Source of the DNA: RYN-230 sp963717125
GTDB taxonomy: Bacteria > Actinomycetota > Actinomycetes > Streptosporangiales > Streptosporangiaceae
Length of the DNA: 64,000 nucleotides
Assembly (NCBI GenBank): GCA_963717125.1
Contig: CAVQVG010000006.1
Location: 124,001 to 188,000 of the forward strand
Direction: 5' to 3'
The translations under genes and the position numbers were made by a program. Below, piece after piece: positions 22,328 to 31,403 of the stretch (within the stretch, counting starts at the first letter, position 1; each line of letters starts with the position of its first letter). Below the pieces are notes generated by a model. It was not told the DNA's origin. It made no database searches and saw only the letters and a list, made by a program, of their open reading frames with translations.

Positions 22328-25294
22328 TTACCGGGCTGGCTCCGGGTCGAACAGGCGGAGCCGGTGTGCGGTGGCCGCGGCCTCGCCACGGCTGCTCACG
22401 CCGAGCTTGGCCAGGATGTTGGACACGTGCACGCTGGCCGTCTTGGCCGCGATGAACAGCTCGGCGGCGATTTCCGCGTTCGACCGGCCCGCCGCCACGA
22501 GGCGCAGCACCTCGAATTCGCGCGCGGTCAGTCCCAGCCGGCCCGGCCCCGGCCCGCTGGCCGGCCGTCCCGCGCCCAGGTCCAGCCGCGCACGCCGGGC
22601 CAGCGCGGCGATCTCGGCGCCCAGCGGCCGGGCCCCTAGCTGGTCGGCCAGCTCGGCGGCGCGGTGCAGCCGCCGCGCGGCGCCGTCCCGGTCCCCGGCG
22701 GACAGCGCGGCCGCGGCCGCGCCTAGCAGCGCGGTCGCCACCTGGTAGGGGTCGGCTAGCTGGTGCCACGCCGCCACCGCCGCGTCCCACTGCGCCAGCG
22801 GGTCGCCGCCGGGCCGGGTCTCGCTGGCCGCGGCGAAGGTCCGCCGCCAGGCCTGCTGCACCGGGCCCACCGCGTCCATCTTGCCGGCCAGCTCGATCAG
22901 CCGCCCGAGCAGATCAGTGGCCCGCCGGGCCACCGCCGGGTCCAGCCCGGCCGGTCCAGCCGCGGTGCAGGTCCGGGCGCCGATGGTGAGCAGCGGCCAG
23001 GCATAGCGCCGTTCCCGGGCGAGGTCGAACTGATCGTCCATGGCCGCGATCGCGTCCAGCACCCCGGCGGTCCGGCCGTCGGCCGCGCAGACCTCCGCTT
23101 CCAGCTGGGCCTGCGGCAGGTAGTACTGGCCCGCCCGGTGTCCCCGGTATGGCGCGCGGCTGAGCGAAGCCCGGGTGGCGTCAGCCACCGCCCGCGCGGC
23201 GGCCAGGTCACCCCGGCGCACCGCGATGCCGCCGGCCACGATGCGCAGCGCCAGCCGGTTGAGCCGCGGCGGGGATAGTGCCAGGGCATGCTCGATGACC
23301 TCGATGGCCTCGTCCCAGCGGCCGAGTGAGACGAGCGGCTCGGCCACGTTGATGGCCAGGAACGTGCCGGTGGTCCGGGCCAGGCCGTAGTCCGCGGCGC
23401 TGGCGATGCCGTCCCTGGCCAGCCGCGCGGCCTGCTCGTGCTCGCCGATGCCTTCCAGCACATGAGATTCGTTGATGGCGGCGTGGACCAGCGGGCGCAG
23501 CGCGCCGTTGCGCCCCGCCAGCGCGCGCGCCTCGCCGAACAGCCGCAGTGCCGCCGCATCCTGTCCGTCGTTCGCCTCGATCTTGGCCAGCTCGCACAGG
23601 GCGTTAACCTGGGTCTCCGCGGCGCCCTCCTGGCGAGCCAGGGCCAGCGCTTCGGTAGCGGCGATCTTGGCCTGCGGGCTGAACGGCCGGAGCAGGTACC
23701 TGGCCTCGCTGACCAGCACCCGGGCGCGCGCCGCGTCGTCCAGGCCAGCTGGCACCAGGGCCAGCGCGGCCCGCAGGTCGGGGGCCGGATCGAGGCGCCC
23801 GGAGTGCTTGCCAAGCATGGCGCGCGTCTCCAGCAGCAGCGCCGCCCGGGCCGGCTCGGCCGCCGGGTCGATCTCCTTCAGCGCGGCTGACGCGAACGCG
23901 ATCCCGCGCTCGTTCTCGTCGGCCGCGTCCGCCGCGGCGGCGGCCCGCTCCAGTGCGACCAGGTGGCTCGCGCCGATCCGGCCCGCGGCATCCGGCACCG
24001 CGTCCCACAGCTCGAGGACCCGGGTGAGCAGGGCGAGCTGCTCGGCGTGCGCCAGGGTGTGCTCCGCTACCGCCGCGGCCTGCCACGCGCTGATCAGCGC
24101 CCAGGTCGTGTCGTGCGCGTGGTACCAGTGGTGCGCCTCCTCGATCAGCCCCCGGCCCGGCGCCACGAGGTCCGGGCCGGAGCTGAGCACGTCGGCGAAC
24201 CGGCTGTGCAACCGGGTGCGTTCACCGGGCAGCAGGTCGTCGTAGACCGCTTCGCGGATCAGCGCGTGCCGGAACGCGTAGCCGTGCTCGTCGGCCGTCA
24301 GCACGTTGCTGGCCACCGCGGGCCGCAGCCCGCGCACCAGGTCCTCGTTGGCCAGCCCGGTCACGGCGGCCAGCAGCGCGTGCCCGGTGCGCTGCCCGCC
24401 CGCGCTGGCCGCCCCGAGCAGTTCCTGGGTCTCCTCGGGCAGCCGCCGCACCGCGGCGAGCAGCAGGTCGCGCAGTGACTCGGGCAGCTCGGTGCTCAGC
24501 CGGCCATCGCCGGACAGCAGTTCCTCGACGAACAGCGGGTTGCCTTCGCCGCGCCGGTACACCTCGTCCGCCAGCCACGGTTCCGGCTCCCGGTCGATGA
24601 GCCGGGCCACCAGCTCATCGGCGTCCACCCGGCCCAGCCGGGGCAGCTCGATCCGGCGCACCCAGGGATGCCGGCCCAGCTCGGCGAGCAGCGGCCGGAG
24701 CGGATGGGTGCGGTGCAGCTCGTCGGACCGGTAGCTGACGATGATCAGTACCCGGTCCACGACCTGCTGGCGGCCGATGAGGAAGGCGATCAGGTCCCGG
24801 GTGGACCGGTCGGCCCAGTGCGCGTCCTCGATGATCAATACCACCGGGCTGGTCTCGGCCAGCCGTTCGAGCAGCGTCAGCATCTGCTCGAACAGCCGGG
24901 CCCGGGCGACCCCGGGGTCAGGCTCCGGTGCCGCTTCGCCGAACTCGGGCAGCAGCCGGGCGAACTCCCGGGTGCCCTGCCCCGGCAGCAGCGCGGCCAC
25001 GCCCGCGGCGCCCATGTCCCGGACCAGCGCGCGGAGCATCGCGGCGAACGGGGCGAACGGCAGCCCGTCGGCACCCAGGTCCAGACAGCCCCCCGTGAGC
25101 ACCCGGACCCCGCCCTGGCCGGTCGCGGCCGCGGCCGTGAACTCCGTGATCAGGCGAGTCTTGCCGATCCCGGCCTCACCGCCGATGAGCAGCGCGGCCG
25201 GGCCGCCCGCCCGGGCCCGGCCCAGCGCGGCGTCCAGCTCCGCCAGGTATTCAGCCCGGCCGACCAGAGCTGGGCTGCTCATCCGGGGGCTCAT
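22328..25294 (-). CDS. LAL-type LuxR transcriptional regulator with AAA ATPase domain
   Basis: 988 residues; the ATG at 25294 has AGGAGA five bases upstream and is preferred to one at 25354. N-terminal MSPRMSSPALVGRAEYLAEL, Walker A GGEAGIGKT, Walker B VVLIIEDAHWADRST, then long TPR-like helical repeats and a C-terminal LuxR helix-turn-helix (LTAREFEVLRLVAAGRSNAE; AKTASVHVSNILAKLGVSSR). Same class as the genes at 2277 and 15079. Its target is not shown by the context. The HATPase gene downstream is separated by about 200 bases with a gene remnant, so a joint operon is doubtful. Confidence 0.92.
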   Translation of the reverse strand: MSPRMSSPALVGRAEYLAELDAALGRARAGGPAALLIGGEAGIGKTRLITEFTAAAATGQGGVRVLTGGCLDLGADGLPFAPFAAMLRALVRDMGAAGVAALLPGQGTREFARLLPEFGEAAPEPDPGVARARLFEQMLTLLERLAETSPVVLIIEDAHWADRSTRDLIAFLIGRQQVVDRVLIIVSYRSDELHRTHPLRPLLAELGRHPWVRRIELPRLGRVDADELVARLIDREPEPWLADEVYRRGEGNPLFVEELLSGDGRLSTELPESLRDLLLAAVRRLPEETQELLGAASAGGQRTGHALLAAVTGLANEDLVRGLRPAVASNVLTADEHGYAFRHALIREAVYDDLLPGERTRLHSRFADVLSSGPDLVAPGRGLIEEAHHWYHAHDTTWALISAWQAAAVAEHTLAHAEQLALLTRVLELWDAVPDAAGRIGASHLVALERAAAAADAADENERGIAFASAALKEIDPAAEPARAALLLETRAMLGKHSGRLDPAPDLRAALALVPAGLDDAARARVLVSEARYLLRPFSPQAKIAATEALALARQEGAAETQVNALCELAKIEANDGQDAAALRLFGEARALAGRNGALRPLVHAAINESHVLEGIGEHEQAARLARDGIASAADYGLARTTGTFLAINVAEPLVSLGRWDEAIEVIEHALALSPPRLNRLALRIVAGGIAVRRGDLAAARAVADATRASLSRAPYRGHRAGQYYLPQAQLEAEVCAADGRTAGVLDAIAAMDDQFDLARERRYAWPLLTIGARTCTAAGPAGLDPAVARRATDLLGRLIELAGKMDAVGPVQQAWRRTFAAASETRPGGDPLAQWDAAVAAWHQLADPYQVATALLGAAAAALSAGDRDGAARRLHRAAELADQLGARPLGAEIAALARRARLDLGAGRPASGPGPGRLGLTAREFEVLRLVAAGRSNAEIAAELFIAAKTASVHVSNILAKLGVSSRGEAAATAHRLRLFDPEPAR

Positions 25295-25350
25295 ATCTCC
25301 TAAGAATGCCACCAGCTGCCGACATTCCGGCCGCCGCGGGCGGCCGGTGA

Positions 25351-25602
25351 TCACGCCCCGCGGTGTGACCCAGCCTGGGCCCGCATTGGCTCGGCCGCGT
25401 CCTCGACGTCGATATACAGCTCCCGGCCGCCGGGCAGCAGAACGCCCAGCGAGTAGGAGACGATCCCGTCAAGAATCTCGCTCTGGCCGAGGATCTCGAT
25501 GTCGACGACATCCGGGTGGCTGATCAGGAGACGGCACAGCACGCTGCCGGCGTGATCGGCGGGCAGCGGCCCGGGTTTCCCGGGATCATCCGCAGCTGGC
25601 AT
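25351..25602 (-). CDS. Small hypothetical protein
   Basis: 83 residues. The middle looks like folded protein (VVDIEILGQSEILDGIVSYS, LGVLLPGGRELYIDVEDA) with alternating hydrophobic strands and acidic residues. No family recognised; no signal peptide or membrane helix. The start is uncertain: an internal GTG (VLCRLLIS) would give about 63 residues. It lies between the kinase and the LAL regulator on the same strand. Confidence 0.5.
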   Translation of the reverse strand: MPAADDPGKPGPLPADHAGSVLCRLLISHPDVVDIEILGQSEILDGIVSYSLGVLLPGGRELYIDVEDAAEPMRAQAGSHRGA

Positions 25603-25773
25603 CCGGCCACCGGGTGATCCGGGTTACCGCCATCCGTGGCGCCACGCCGGACGAGCTTGGCACTCGGGGCGGAACAGTGTATGCGAACACATTTCCTACG
25701 GTAACTCGGCGTGAGCGCAAGAAGCCGGAATGAGGCACCAGAACGGCCTGCGGCGTGTCTCGCGGCCGCGGAT

Positions 25774-27534
25774 TCAGCGGCCGGCGCGGCTATCCAGCGC
25801 CAGCCCGGCGGACGGCGTGCTGGCGCTGCTGCTGCTACTGACGCTCGCGCTCGGCGTGGGGGCCGGTGGGCTGGCCGTGGGGGAGGCTGGTGAGCCGGTA
25901 GGCGTGGGGGTGCCGGCCGGCGCGGACGGGGTGACGGTTGGCGACGGCTGGCTGTGGCCCGTGCCGGCCCCGTGGTGGCCCCGCCGACGGCCGGTCCGGG
26001 CGTGGGCTGCGGCGGCGATGCCTCCGCGACGGTCGGCCGTGCCCGGGCGGGCCGTGGCTGCATGCGGGTGCCGCGGGCTGGCCTGCTGCGCGGCCGGGGC
26101 CCGGCTGGGCGCTCCCGGGCCAGCCGGCCCGGTTCCGAGGCCGCCGGTCAGCAGCCAGATGATCACGCTGGCCAGGCCGGCCGCGGCCAGGCCGGCCATC
26201 ACCAGGACGGCCCGGCGCGTTGTACCCCAGCGGGGTGCCCGGACCAGGACGGCCCCGCGAGTTGTACCCCAGCGAGGTGCCCGGCCGGGCGACGCACTGC
26301 CGGGGAGCGCGGCGCCCTCGGCAGCGCCGTGCTGCGCTGCGGTGGTTCCGGCCGCGGGACCCGCGGCGGCAGTAGTTCCGAGGGAAGTAGTGCCGTCGGA
26401 ACTAGTTCCGGTGGAGTCGGCTCCGCTGGCGCTGGCCCCGATCGGTCCAGCTTCGAAAGCACTAGTTTCTACAGAACTGGTTTCGGCGGGGTTGGTTCCC
26501 CCGGGGCCGGATCCGGCCGGGCTGGTCCCGATGGGGCGGGTCCCAAGGAGGCTGTCTCCAGCGGGACTGATTCCGGCGGAACTGATTTCGGCGGGGCTGG
26601 TTCCGATGAGGCTGGTCTCGATGGGGCTAGTCCCGGGATCGCTGGTTCCGGTGGCGCTGGTTCCAGCGGCACTGGTTCCGGCGGCACTTATCCGGGTGGG
26701 GCCGGCCGCCAGGCCGGAGATGGCCGCACGGACCAGCCCGGCCCGGGCCAGCACCGCCGCGGCCGAGGCTGGCCTGGTGTACGGGTCCTTCCGGGTCAGG
26801 TCGGCGACCAGGGCGGCCAGGCTGGCCGGCACCCAGGCGGGCAGCCGCGGCATGTCCCGCTCCACGTGGGCGAGCGCCACCACCAACGGCTCCCCGGCGA
26901 AGGGAACCTGCCCGGTCAGGCAATGGTGCGCGACGACGCCGAGCGCGTAGAGATCGGCTGCGGGTGTCGCCGGGGCGCCGCCGAACCGTTCCGGCGCCAG
27001 GTACGCGGGTGTTCCGGTCAGCGCGCCGGTCCGGGTCTGCGACACCGATCCGGCCATCCGGGCGATCCCGAAATCCGTGATCTTGATCAGCCCGTCCTGG
27101 GTGAGCAGCAGGTTCCCCGGCTTGATGTCCCGGTGCAGCAGGCCGGACCGGTGCGCGGCGGCCAGTCCGCTGGCCGCCTGCTCGATCACGTCCAGCGTGC
27201 GGTCCGGGCTGATCGGCCCGCTATCCAGCAGCCGGGCCAGCGACGGCCCCTCGACCAGTTCCAGCACCAGGTAGGCGGGGTCGGGCGGGGCTGGCTCGCA
27301 GTAGTCATAAACACGCGCGATGTTCGGGTGCGAGAGCGACCCGGTGTGCTGGGCCTCGGCCCGGAACCGGGCCAGGCCGTCCGCGTCGCTGGCCTGCTCC
27401 GCGCGCAGCAGCTTGACCGCCACCGCCCGGTTGAGCGCGAGGTCGGTGCCGCGCCACACCTCACCCATGCCGCCGGCCGCGATGTGCGCGTCCAGCCGGT
27501 ATCTTCCGTCCAGTACCTGCCCGGGCTCTGCCAC
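25774..27534 (-). CDS. PASTA-less membrane Ser/Thr protein kinase with Thr-rich repeat linker
   Basis: 586 residues. The kinase domain (about 1-275) has the glycine loop IAAGGMGEVWRG, lysine in AVAVKLL, catalytic HRDIKPGNLL, DFGIARM, and GTPAYLAPERFGG. Residues about 280-395 form a linker of roughly twenty-three five-residue units such as AAGTS, PIETS, LIGTS, rich in Thr and Ser. A duplicated 14-residue basic segment (APRWGTTR twice) leads to one transmembrane helix (MAGLAAAGLASVIIWLLTGG). The outer part is Pro/Ala/Ser-rich without PASTA or other sensor domain. It likely phosphorylates itself and targets at the inner membrane face. The next gene upstream is a polytopic membrane protein 53 bases away. 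Confidence 0.92.
   Translation of the reverse strand: MAEPGQVLDGRYRLDAHIAAGGMGEVWRGTDLALNRAVAVKLLRAEQASDADGLARFRAEAQHTGSLSHPNIARVYDYCEPAPPDPAYLVLELVEGPSLARLLDSGPISPDRTLDVIEQAASGLAAAHRSGLLHRDIKPGNLLLTQDGLIKITDFGIARMAGSVSQTRTGALTGTPAYLAPERFGGAPATPAADLYALGVVAHHCLTGQVPFAGEPLVVALAHVERDMPRLPAWVPASLAALVADLTRKDPYTRPASAAAVLARAGLVRAAISGLAAGPTRISAAGTSAAGTSATGTSDPGTSPIETSLIGTSPAEISSAGISPAGDSLLGTRPIGTSPAGSGPGGTNPAETSSVETSAFEAGPIGASASGADSTGTSSDGTTSLGTTAAAGPAAGTTAAQHGAAEGAALPGSASPGRAPRWGTTRGAVLVRAPRWGTTRRAVLVMAGLAAAGLASVIIWLLTGGLGTGPAGPGAPSRAPAAQQASPRHPHAATARPGTADRRGGIAAAAHARTGRRRGHHGAGTGHSQPSPTVTPSAPAGTPTPTGSPASPTASPPAPTPSASVSSSSSASTPSAGLALDSRAGR
26201..26284 (-). repeat. 42-bp tandem duplication in the kinase gene
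   Basis: 26201-26242 and 26243-26284 differ at only a few bases and encode two copies of a 14-residue basic stretch (APRWGTT core) just before the transmembrane helix. Confidence 0.85.
26345..26690 (-). repeat. 15-bp degenerate repeat encoding xxGTS pentads
   Basis: About 23 units; on the plus strand they read as repeated ACTGGTTCCGGCGG-like blocks. The third and fifth residues of each unit are mostly Gly or Glu and Ser or Thr. Units are diverged but in phase. Confidence 0.75.
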
Positions 27535-27587
27535 ACGGCGCTGCCTACCCGTGGCCGACCGCCCTATCCAGCCCAGCCCGCATCGGT

Positions 27588-29579
27588 TCAGCCGTGGCTG
27601 GACGGGGCCGTGGCCCGGTAGACCGGAACCCCGTCCGCCCGGTAGTCGAACCGGAAGCCGGTCCTGGTCAGGTACTGGGCTATGCCAGCCACCGGGTACC
27701 AGACGATGACCCAGCCGATGTCCATCCGCCGGGCATCCGCCCGCGCGGCGGTGAGCAAGGACTGGTACTTGGGCCGGCCGCCCAGCGCGGCCCGGATCGA
27801 ATGCTCATGCCGTTGCAGCGCGAGCAGTTCGCCGTAGAACGGGTGCCGAGTGATCTCCCGCAGCGTCTTCGGCGGAATCCGGGACAGGTACGCGATGGCC
27901 CGCGGATGCCCGTCCGCGGTCGCCAGCACCTGGGCGTGCGGGTCGAAGGCCGCTCCCTCGCCGGGCAGCGGCACGCCGCCCCGGATGCCGAACGGCGCAT
28001 CCACCACGACCGACGACGAGTGATCGGCGGCGATCGGGCGGTCCAGATCGGGCAGTGCGGTGCGCATCACACCTACCCCGGGGGTGCTGGGCCAGCCCAG
28101 TTCGAGCGCGCCGGCCAGCAGCACCGGGATGAGCACCAGCGGGGCGCGGTCGCGCAGCCAGGTGACGCCCGCCCCGGCCAGCATCGCGGCGGGCACGAAG
28201 CCGAGTATCAGGATGCGCGCCGCTTCCCGGAAGCCGGCCATGCCCGGGAGCTGGACGAACCAGGTGAACGGCATGACCATGGACACCCGCACGCCATGCA
28301 ACATCTCGGCCGCCGGCACGAACGTGGTGTTCCCGAGGTGCAGCGTGGTGCCCAGCCCGAGCGCGGCGCTGCCCAGCCAGAGCACGGCCAGCAGCCAGGC
28401 GTTGCCCCGCCGCCAGGCGGTGATCAGGCCGAGCAGGGCCAGCAGGCTGAGCACCAGGCCGAACGTGGGCACGCCGTCACCGGTAGGGCCCTGGTAGACG
28501 ATCGGCTTCAGCCAGGTCAGCCCGTACAGCCCGACCCGGGGCGAGGCCGTGAACAGTCCGGGCACCGAGGTGCCGGAGGTCGTGTAGTAGCGAGCCACCA
28601 GGTCAGGCGGCATGTACGCGCCGCCGGACCGGGTCTGCGCCACCATCGCGGCGATCTGCGGGCTGGCCGCCACCCCCGCGATCACCACGGCCAGCCCCGT
28701 CATGGCGAGCTTGGTCCGGATGGGCTGCGCCGGGGTGGCCGCGCTGCCGCGATCCGGCCCGGCCCAGCCGTCCCAGCCGCGGGCGCCGAGCAGCCAGGGC
28801 AGCAGGATGACCGCGATCAGGATGATCACCAGAACGGCGGACTGCTGGTCGCTGAGCAAGCTGCCGGCCACGGCCAAACCGACGAACAGAGCCTGCGGCC
28901 AGCGCGGGCTGCGGCGCAGCCGGATGGCCGCCTCCAGCGCGATCGGCAGGAACAGCGCGCCGGCCGAGATGTTCAGCTGGAACCAGGCGTGCCAGGCGAT
29001 CTCCGAGGACAGCCCAAGGAACGCCCCGGCCGCGATCGGGCCGAGCTGCCCGGGCAGCCATAGCCGGGCCGCCCGGTACATGGCGTAGCCGGTCAGCCCG
29101 GGCATCAGGACGGTCAGCAAGTTGTACGAGGCGCTCGGGCCGAACAGCACGGTCACCGGGAACATGACCACGCCCTCCAGCGGCATCAGCGCGTGGTAGC
29201 CGAGCTGCGCGCCCACCGGCGCGGCGATGAACCGCGTGTACCAGGGGTTGCCCAGGTGCTCGATCTGGTGCGCGATCCACCAGAAGTCCCACACGTAAAC
29301 CCCGCCGTCCCGGGTGGCCTGCACCTTCCCGTCCACCAGGTAGGTGACGCGGGGCCAGGTGACGGCGAGGCCCGCCACCAGGTAACCGAGCAGGATGCCC
29401 AGGTGCCGGGCGACCCGGCTGGCGATCTGCGCGGCGCCGCTCAGCCGGGGCCGGCGCTCAGCCGGCTGGGTGGAGGCTGGCTCCCGGGTCAGCGGCTGCG
29501 CCGAGGTGATCAGCTGCGGTTCATCGGCGGTGTAAAGCGCGGGTTCCCGCTCGCCGCTGGTGTCCGTCGTCATGCCCAT
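27588..29579 (-). CDS. Polytopic membrane protein, GT-C-like
   Basis: 663 residues. A soluble N-terminal stretch of about 55 residues is followed by some eleven hydrophobic helices. The first extracytoplasmic loop contains GGVYVWDFWWIAHQIEHLGN and NPWYTRF, reminiscent of the first-loop acidic residues of GT-C glycosyltransferases that use lipid-linked sugars. A soluble C-terminal domain (VVVDAPFGIRGG to PVYRATAP) follows. This architecture fits an uncharacterised membrane glycosyltransferase or related envelope protein; no sugar substrate can be inferred. Translation may start at the second Met (MTTDTSG). Probably co-transcribed with the downstream kinase. Confidence 0.75.
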   Translation of the reverse strand: MGMTTDTSGEREPALYTADEPQLITSAQPLTREPASTQPAERRPRLSGAAQIASRVARHLGILLGYLVAGLAVTWPRVTYLVDGKVQATRDGGVYVWDFWWIAHQIEHLGNPWYTRFIAAPVGAQLGYHALMPLEGVVMFPVTVLFGPSASYNLLTVLMPGLTGYAMYRAARLWLPGQLGPIAAGAFLGLSSEIAWHAWFQLNISAGALFLPIALEAAIRLRRSPRWPQALFVGLAVAGSLLSDQQSAVLVIILIAVILLPWLLGARGWDGWAGPDRGSAATPAQPIRTKLAMTGLAVVIAGVAASPQIAAMVAQTRSGGAYMPPDLVARYYTTSGTSVPGLFTASPRVGLYGLTWLKPIVYQGPTGDGVPTFGLVLSLLALLGLITAWRRGNAWLLAVLWLGSAALGLGTTLHLGNTTFVPAAEMLHGVRVSMVMPFTWFVQLPGMAGFREAARILILGFVPAAMLAGAGVTWLRDRAPLVLIPVLLAGALELGWPSTPGVGVMRTALPDLDRPIAADHSSSVVVDAPFGIRGGVPLPGEGAAFDPHAQVLATADGHPRAIAYLSRIPPKTLREITRHPFYGELLALQRHEHSIRAALGGRPKYQSLLTAARADARRMDIGWVIVWYPVAGIAQYLTRTGFRFDYRADGVPVYRATAPSSHG

Positions 29580-29966
29580 CTGCCGCTACCACACAGCCTT
29601 CTGCTCATGCTTCCGCCCATTTCCCCCGCTGATCAACTGCCGCCAGATCACCGATGCATAATGCCATAGCTAAGCAATTCTGGAAGTGGTGGCTCCTGGT
29701 CAACAACGAGCGTGTAACAAATATCAAAAGACTGCGAATAGATTCATTAATTATCTGGCAAATTGCCGCTTCTAGCACTCCCCGTGGGCCTGACCGGCGG
29801 TCCCGCCATGGCCGATTTAGCTGCCCTCACCCGGTATACCACGGCGGCCGGCCACCGGGGAGTGGTCGGTCCGGCGGGTAGCCGCGCCGCGTTCGGCCGC
29901 TGCGCCACGGATAGCGGCGGCCCGCGGGCGACGTCGGCAGATGGCGTACGAATCAGGAAATGCGGC
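29580..29966. other. Non-coding region with an A/T-rich island (29650-29765)
   Basis: About 387 bases with no convincing gene. The 115-base island includes ATTCATTAATTATCTGG and is far less GC-rich than its surroundings. It probably holds the promoter of the membrane protein/kinase operon. A 75-codon open frame starting in it lacks a ribosome site and turns to random Arg/Gly/Pro sequence. Confidence 0.5.
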
Positions 29967-30497
29967 TCAGCTCCCTGGAGCGTAGACGAGTTCTGCCGAC
30001 CCGTCCGGGAAGACCCGGTCCGCGTGGAGCAGGCGCAGCGGGAGTCCGGTTGCCCCGGCCGGAGAGAGCGGCACCCCGGTGCCGAGCAGCACCGGCATCA
30101 GCACCACCTCCAGCCGGTCCAGCGCGCCGATGCCGCTGAACGCCCGGATCGTCCGCGGGCCGCCGACCAAGTGGACGTCGCCGCCGCCGTCCCGGGACCG
30201 CAGTGCCTCGGCCAGCGCGGCCGGGTCCGGCACCGCGATCACGTCAGCCGGGGTGCCGTCCGGCAGCGGCCGGGTCGTCAGCACGTACACCTGCAGGCCC
30301 TGCCACGGCCACTCGCCCGCCCCGAGGGCAGGCAGGAACGTGTTGCGCCCCATGACCACGGCGTCGCAGCCCGCGATGAACTCCACCTGAGACGTCGCAG
30401 CCCGGCGCGCGATCTCGACATCGGCGATGATGATCAGTACCCGGAAGAAGGAGGCCGCCGTGCCAGACCGGAGAGTCGCCGTGATCGGCGTACCCAC
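29967..30497 (-). CDS. RibD/dihydrofolate-reductase-like domain protein, N-terminus unusual
   Basis: Up to 176 residues from a GTG at 30497; the protein-like part starts at RVLIIIADVEIARRA. Family features: FIAGCDAVVMGRNTF, VYVLTTRPLP, GGDVHLVGGPRTIRAF, and LDRLEVVLMPVLLGTGVPL. Such proteins are NADPH-dependent reductases of the DHFR fold. The usual first strand with the SLDGY-type motif is missing: its place is occupied by the 5' end of the divergent arginase-like gene, which overlaps by 38 bases. Either this is a short variant or a 5'-truncated gene. Confidence 0.65.
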   Translation of the reverse strand: MGTPITATLRSGTAASFFRVLIIIADVEIARRAATSQVEFIAGCDAVVMGRNTFLPALGAGEWPWQGLQVYVLTTRPLPDGTPADVIAVPDPAALAEALRSRDGGGDVHLVGGPRTIRAFSGIGALDRLEVVLMPVLLGTGVPLSPAGATGLPLRLLHADRVFPDGSAELVYAPGS

Positions 30498-31398
30498 CAG
30501 CGCCGGGTCGCATCACGCGGGCCAGGACCGCGCGCCCGCCGCGCTGCGCGCGGCCGGCTTCGTCAGCCGGCTCCAGGAGGCCGGCCTGGACGTGGCCGAC
30601 GTGGGCGACCTGCCCGGGGCGGTGTTCACCCCGGACGCGGCCGGGGCCACCGCGCGCAGCCTGGCCACCGTGGTCCGGGTGGCCAGCGCGGTCGCGGACG
30701 CGGTCGCCGCGGTGCTGACCAGCGACCGGCTGCCGGTCGTGCTCGGCGGGGACTGCACGATCACGCTGGGCGTGCTGGCCGGTGTGCAGCGGCACGATCC
30801 CAGCGCCGCGCTGCTCTACTTCGACGGGGACGCCGACCTGGGCACCCCGCAGACCACGTCGAGCGGCGTGCTGGACGCGATGGGCATCGCCCACCTGCTC
30901 GGGCTGGCCGACAACCCGCTGGCCCGGCTCGGCCCGGCCTGGCCGATGCTCACCGACGACCGGCTCGTGCTGGTCGGCTACGACGAGACCGACCCGGAGA
31001 CCTATCAGGCCGGTGTGCTGGATGCCCGGCCCGGGCTGACCCGGTTCGCCGACCGTCAGGTGCGGGCTGATCCCGCGGGCTGCGCGGCGGGCGCACTGGC
31101 CGCGGTGGCCGCGGCCGGGAGCCTCGTGGTGCACTTCGACGTGGACGCGGTTGACGGGCGTGACCTGCCACTGGCCAACTTCCCGCACTACGGTACCGGG
31201 ATACCGCTTAGCACCGCCGGTGAGCTGCTGACCGCGTTCTACCGGGCGCCCGCGCTGCGCGCGGTTGTCCTCACCGAAGTCAATCCGGGCAACGAACCCT
31301 CCGGTGGCACGCTGGGGCGTTATGTAAATGTGGTCGCGGGTGCGCTCAGCGGCGCGCTGGCCGGCACCGGTGAGTTCGGGGCGCCGCCAGCGTCCTAG
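30460..31398 (+). CDS. Arginase/ureohydrolase-superfamily protein with altered metal site
   Basis: 312 residues; the GTG start has AGGAGG seven bases upstream. The arginase fold is visible from VAVIGVPTSAGSHHAGQDRA through the three metal motifs. These read GGDCT instead of GGDHS, DGDADLGTP instead of DAHAD, and HFDVDAVDG instead of SFDVDAVDP, so both metal-binding histidines are replaced (by Cys and Asp) while the aspartates remain. It may bind a different metal set or act on another guanidino or amide substrate. Relatives with partial substitutions are known but I cannot name the activity. Monocistronic and divergent from the reductase-like gene. Confidence 0.85.
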   Translation: MPDRRVAVIGVPTSAGSHHAGQDRAPAALRAAGFVSRLQEAGLDVADVGDLPGAVFTPDAAGATARSLATVVRVASAVADAVAAVLTSDRLPVVLGGDCTITLGVLAGVQRHDPSAALLYFDGDADLGTPQTTSSGVLDAMGIAHLLGLADNPLARLGPAWPMLTDDRLVLVGYDETDPETYQAGVLDARPGLTRFADRQVRADPAGCAAGALAAVAAAGSLVVHFDVDAVDGRDLPLANFPHYGTGIPLSTAGELLTAFYRAPALRAVVLTEVNPGNEPSGGTLGRYVNVVAGALSGALAGTGEFGAPPAS

Positions 31399-31403
31399 CT
31401 GGC

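Noticed and set aside
29654..29881. 75-codon frame in the A/T-rich island
   Set aside because: No ribosome site, and the second half is Arg/Gly/Pro noise; A/T richness alone does not make it a gene.
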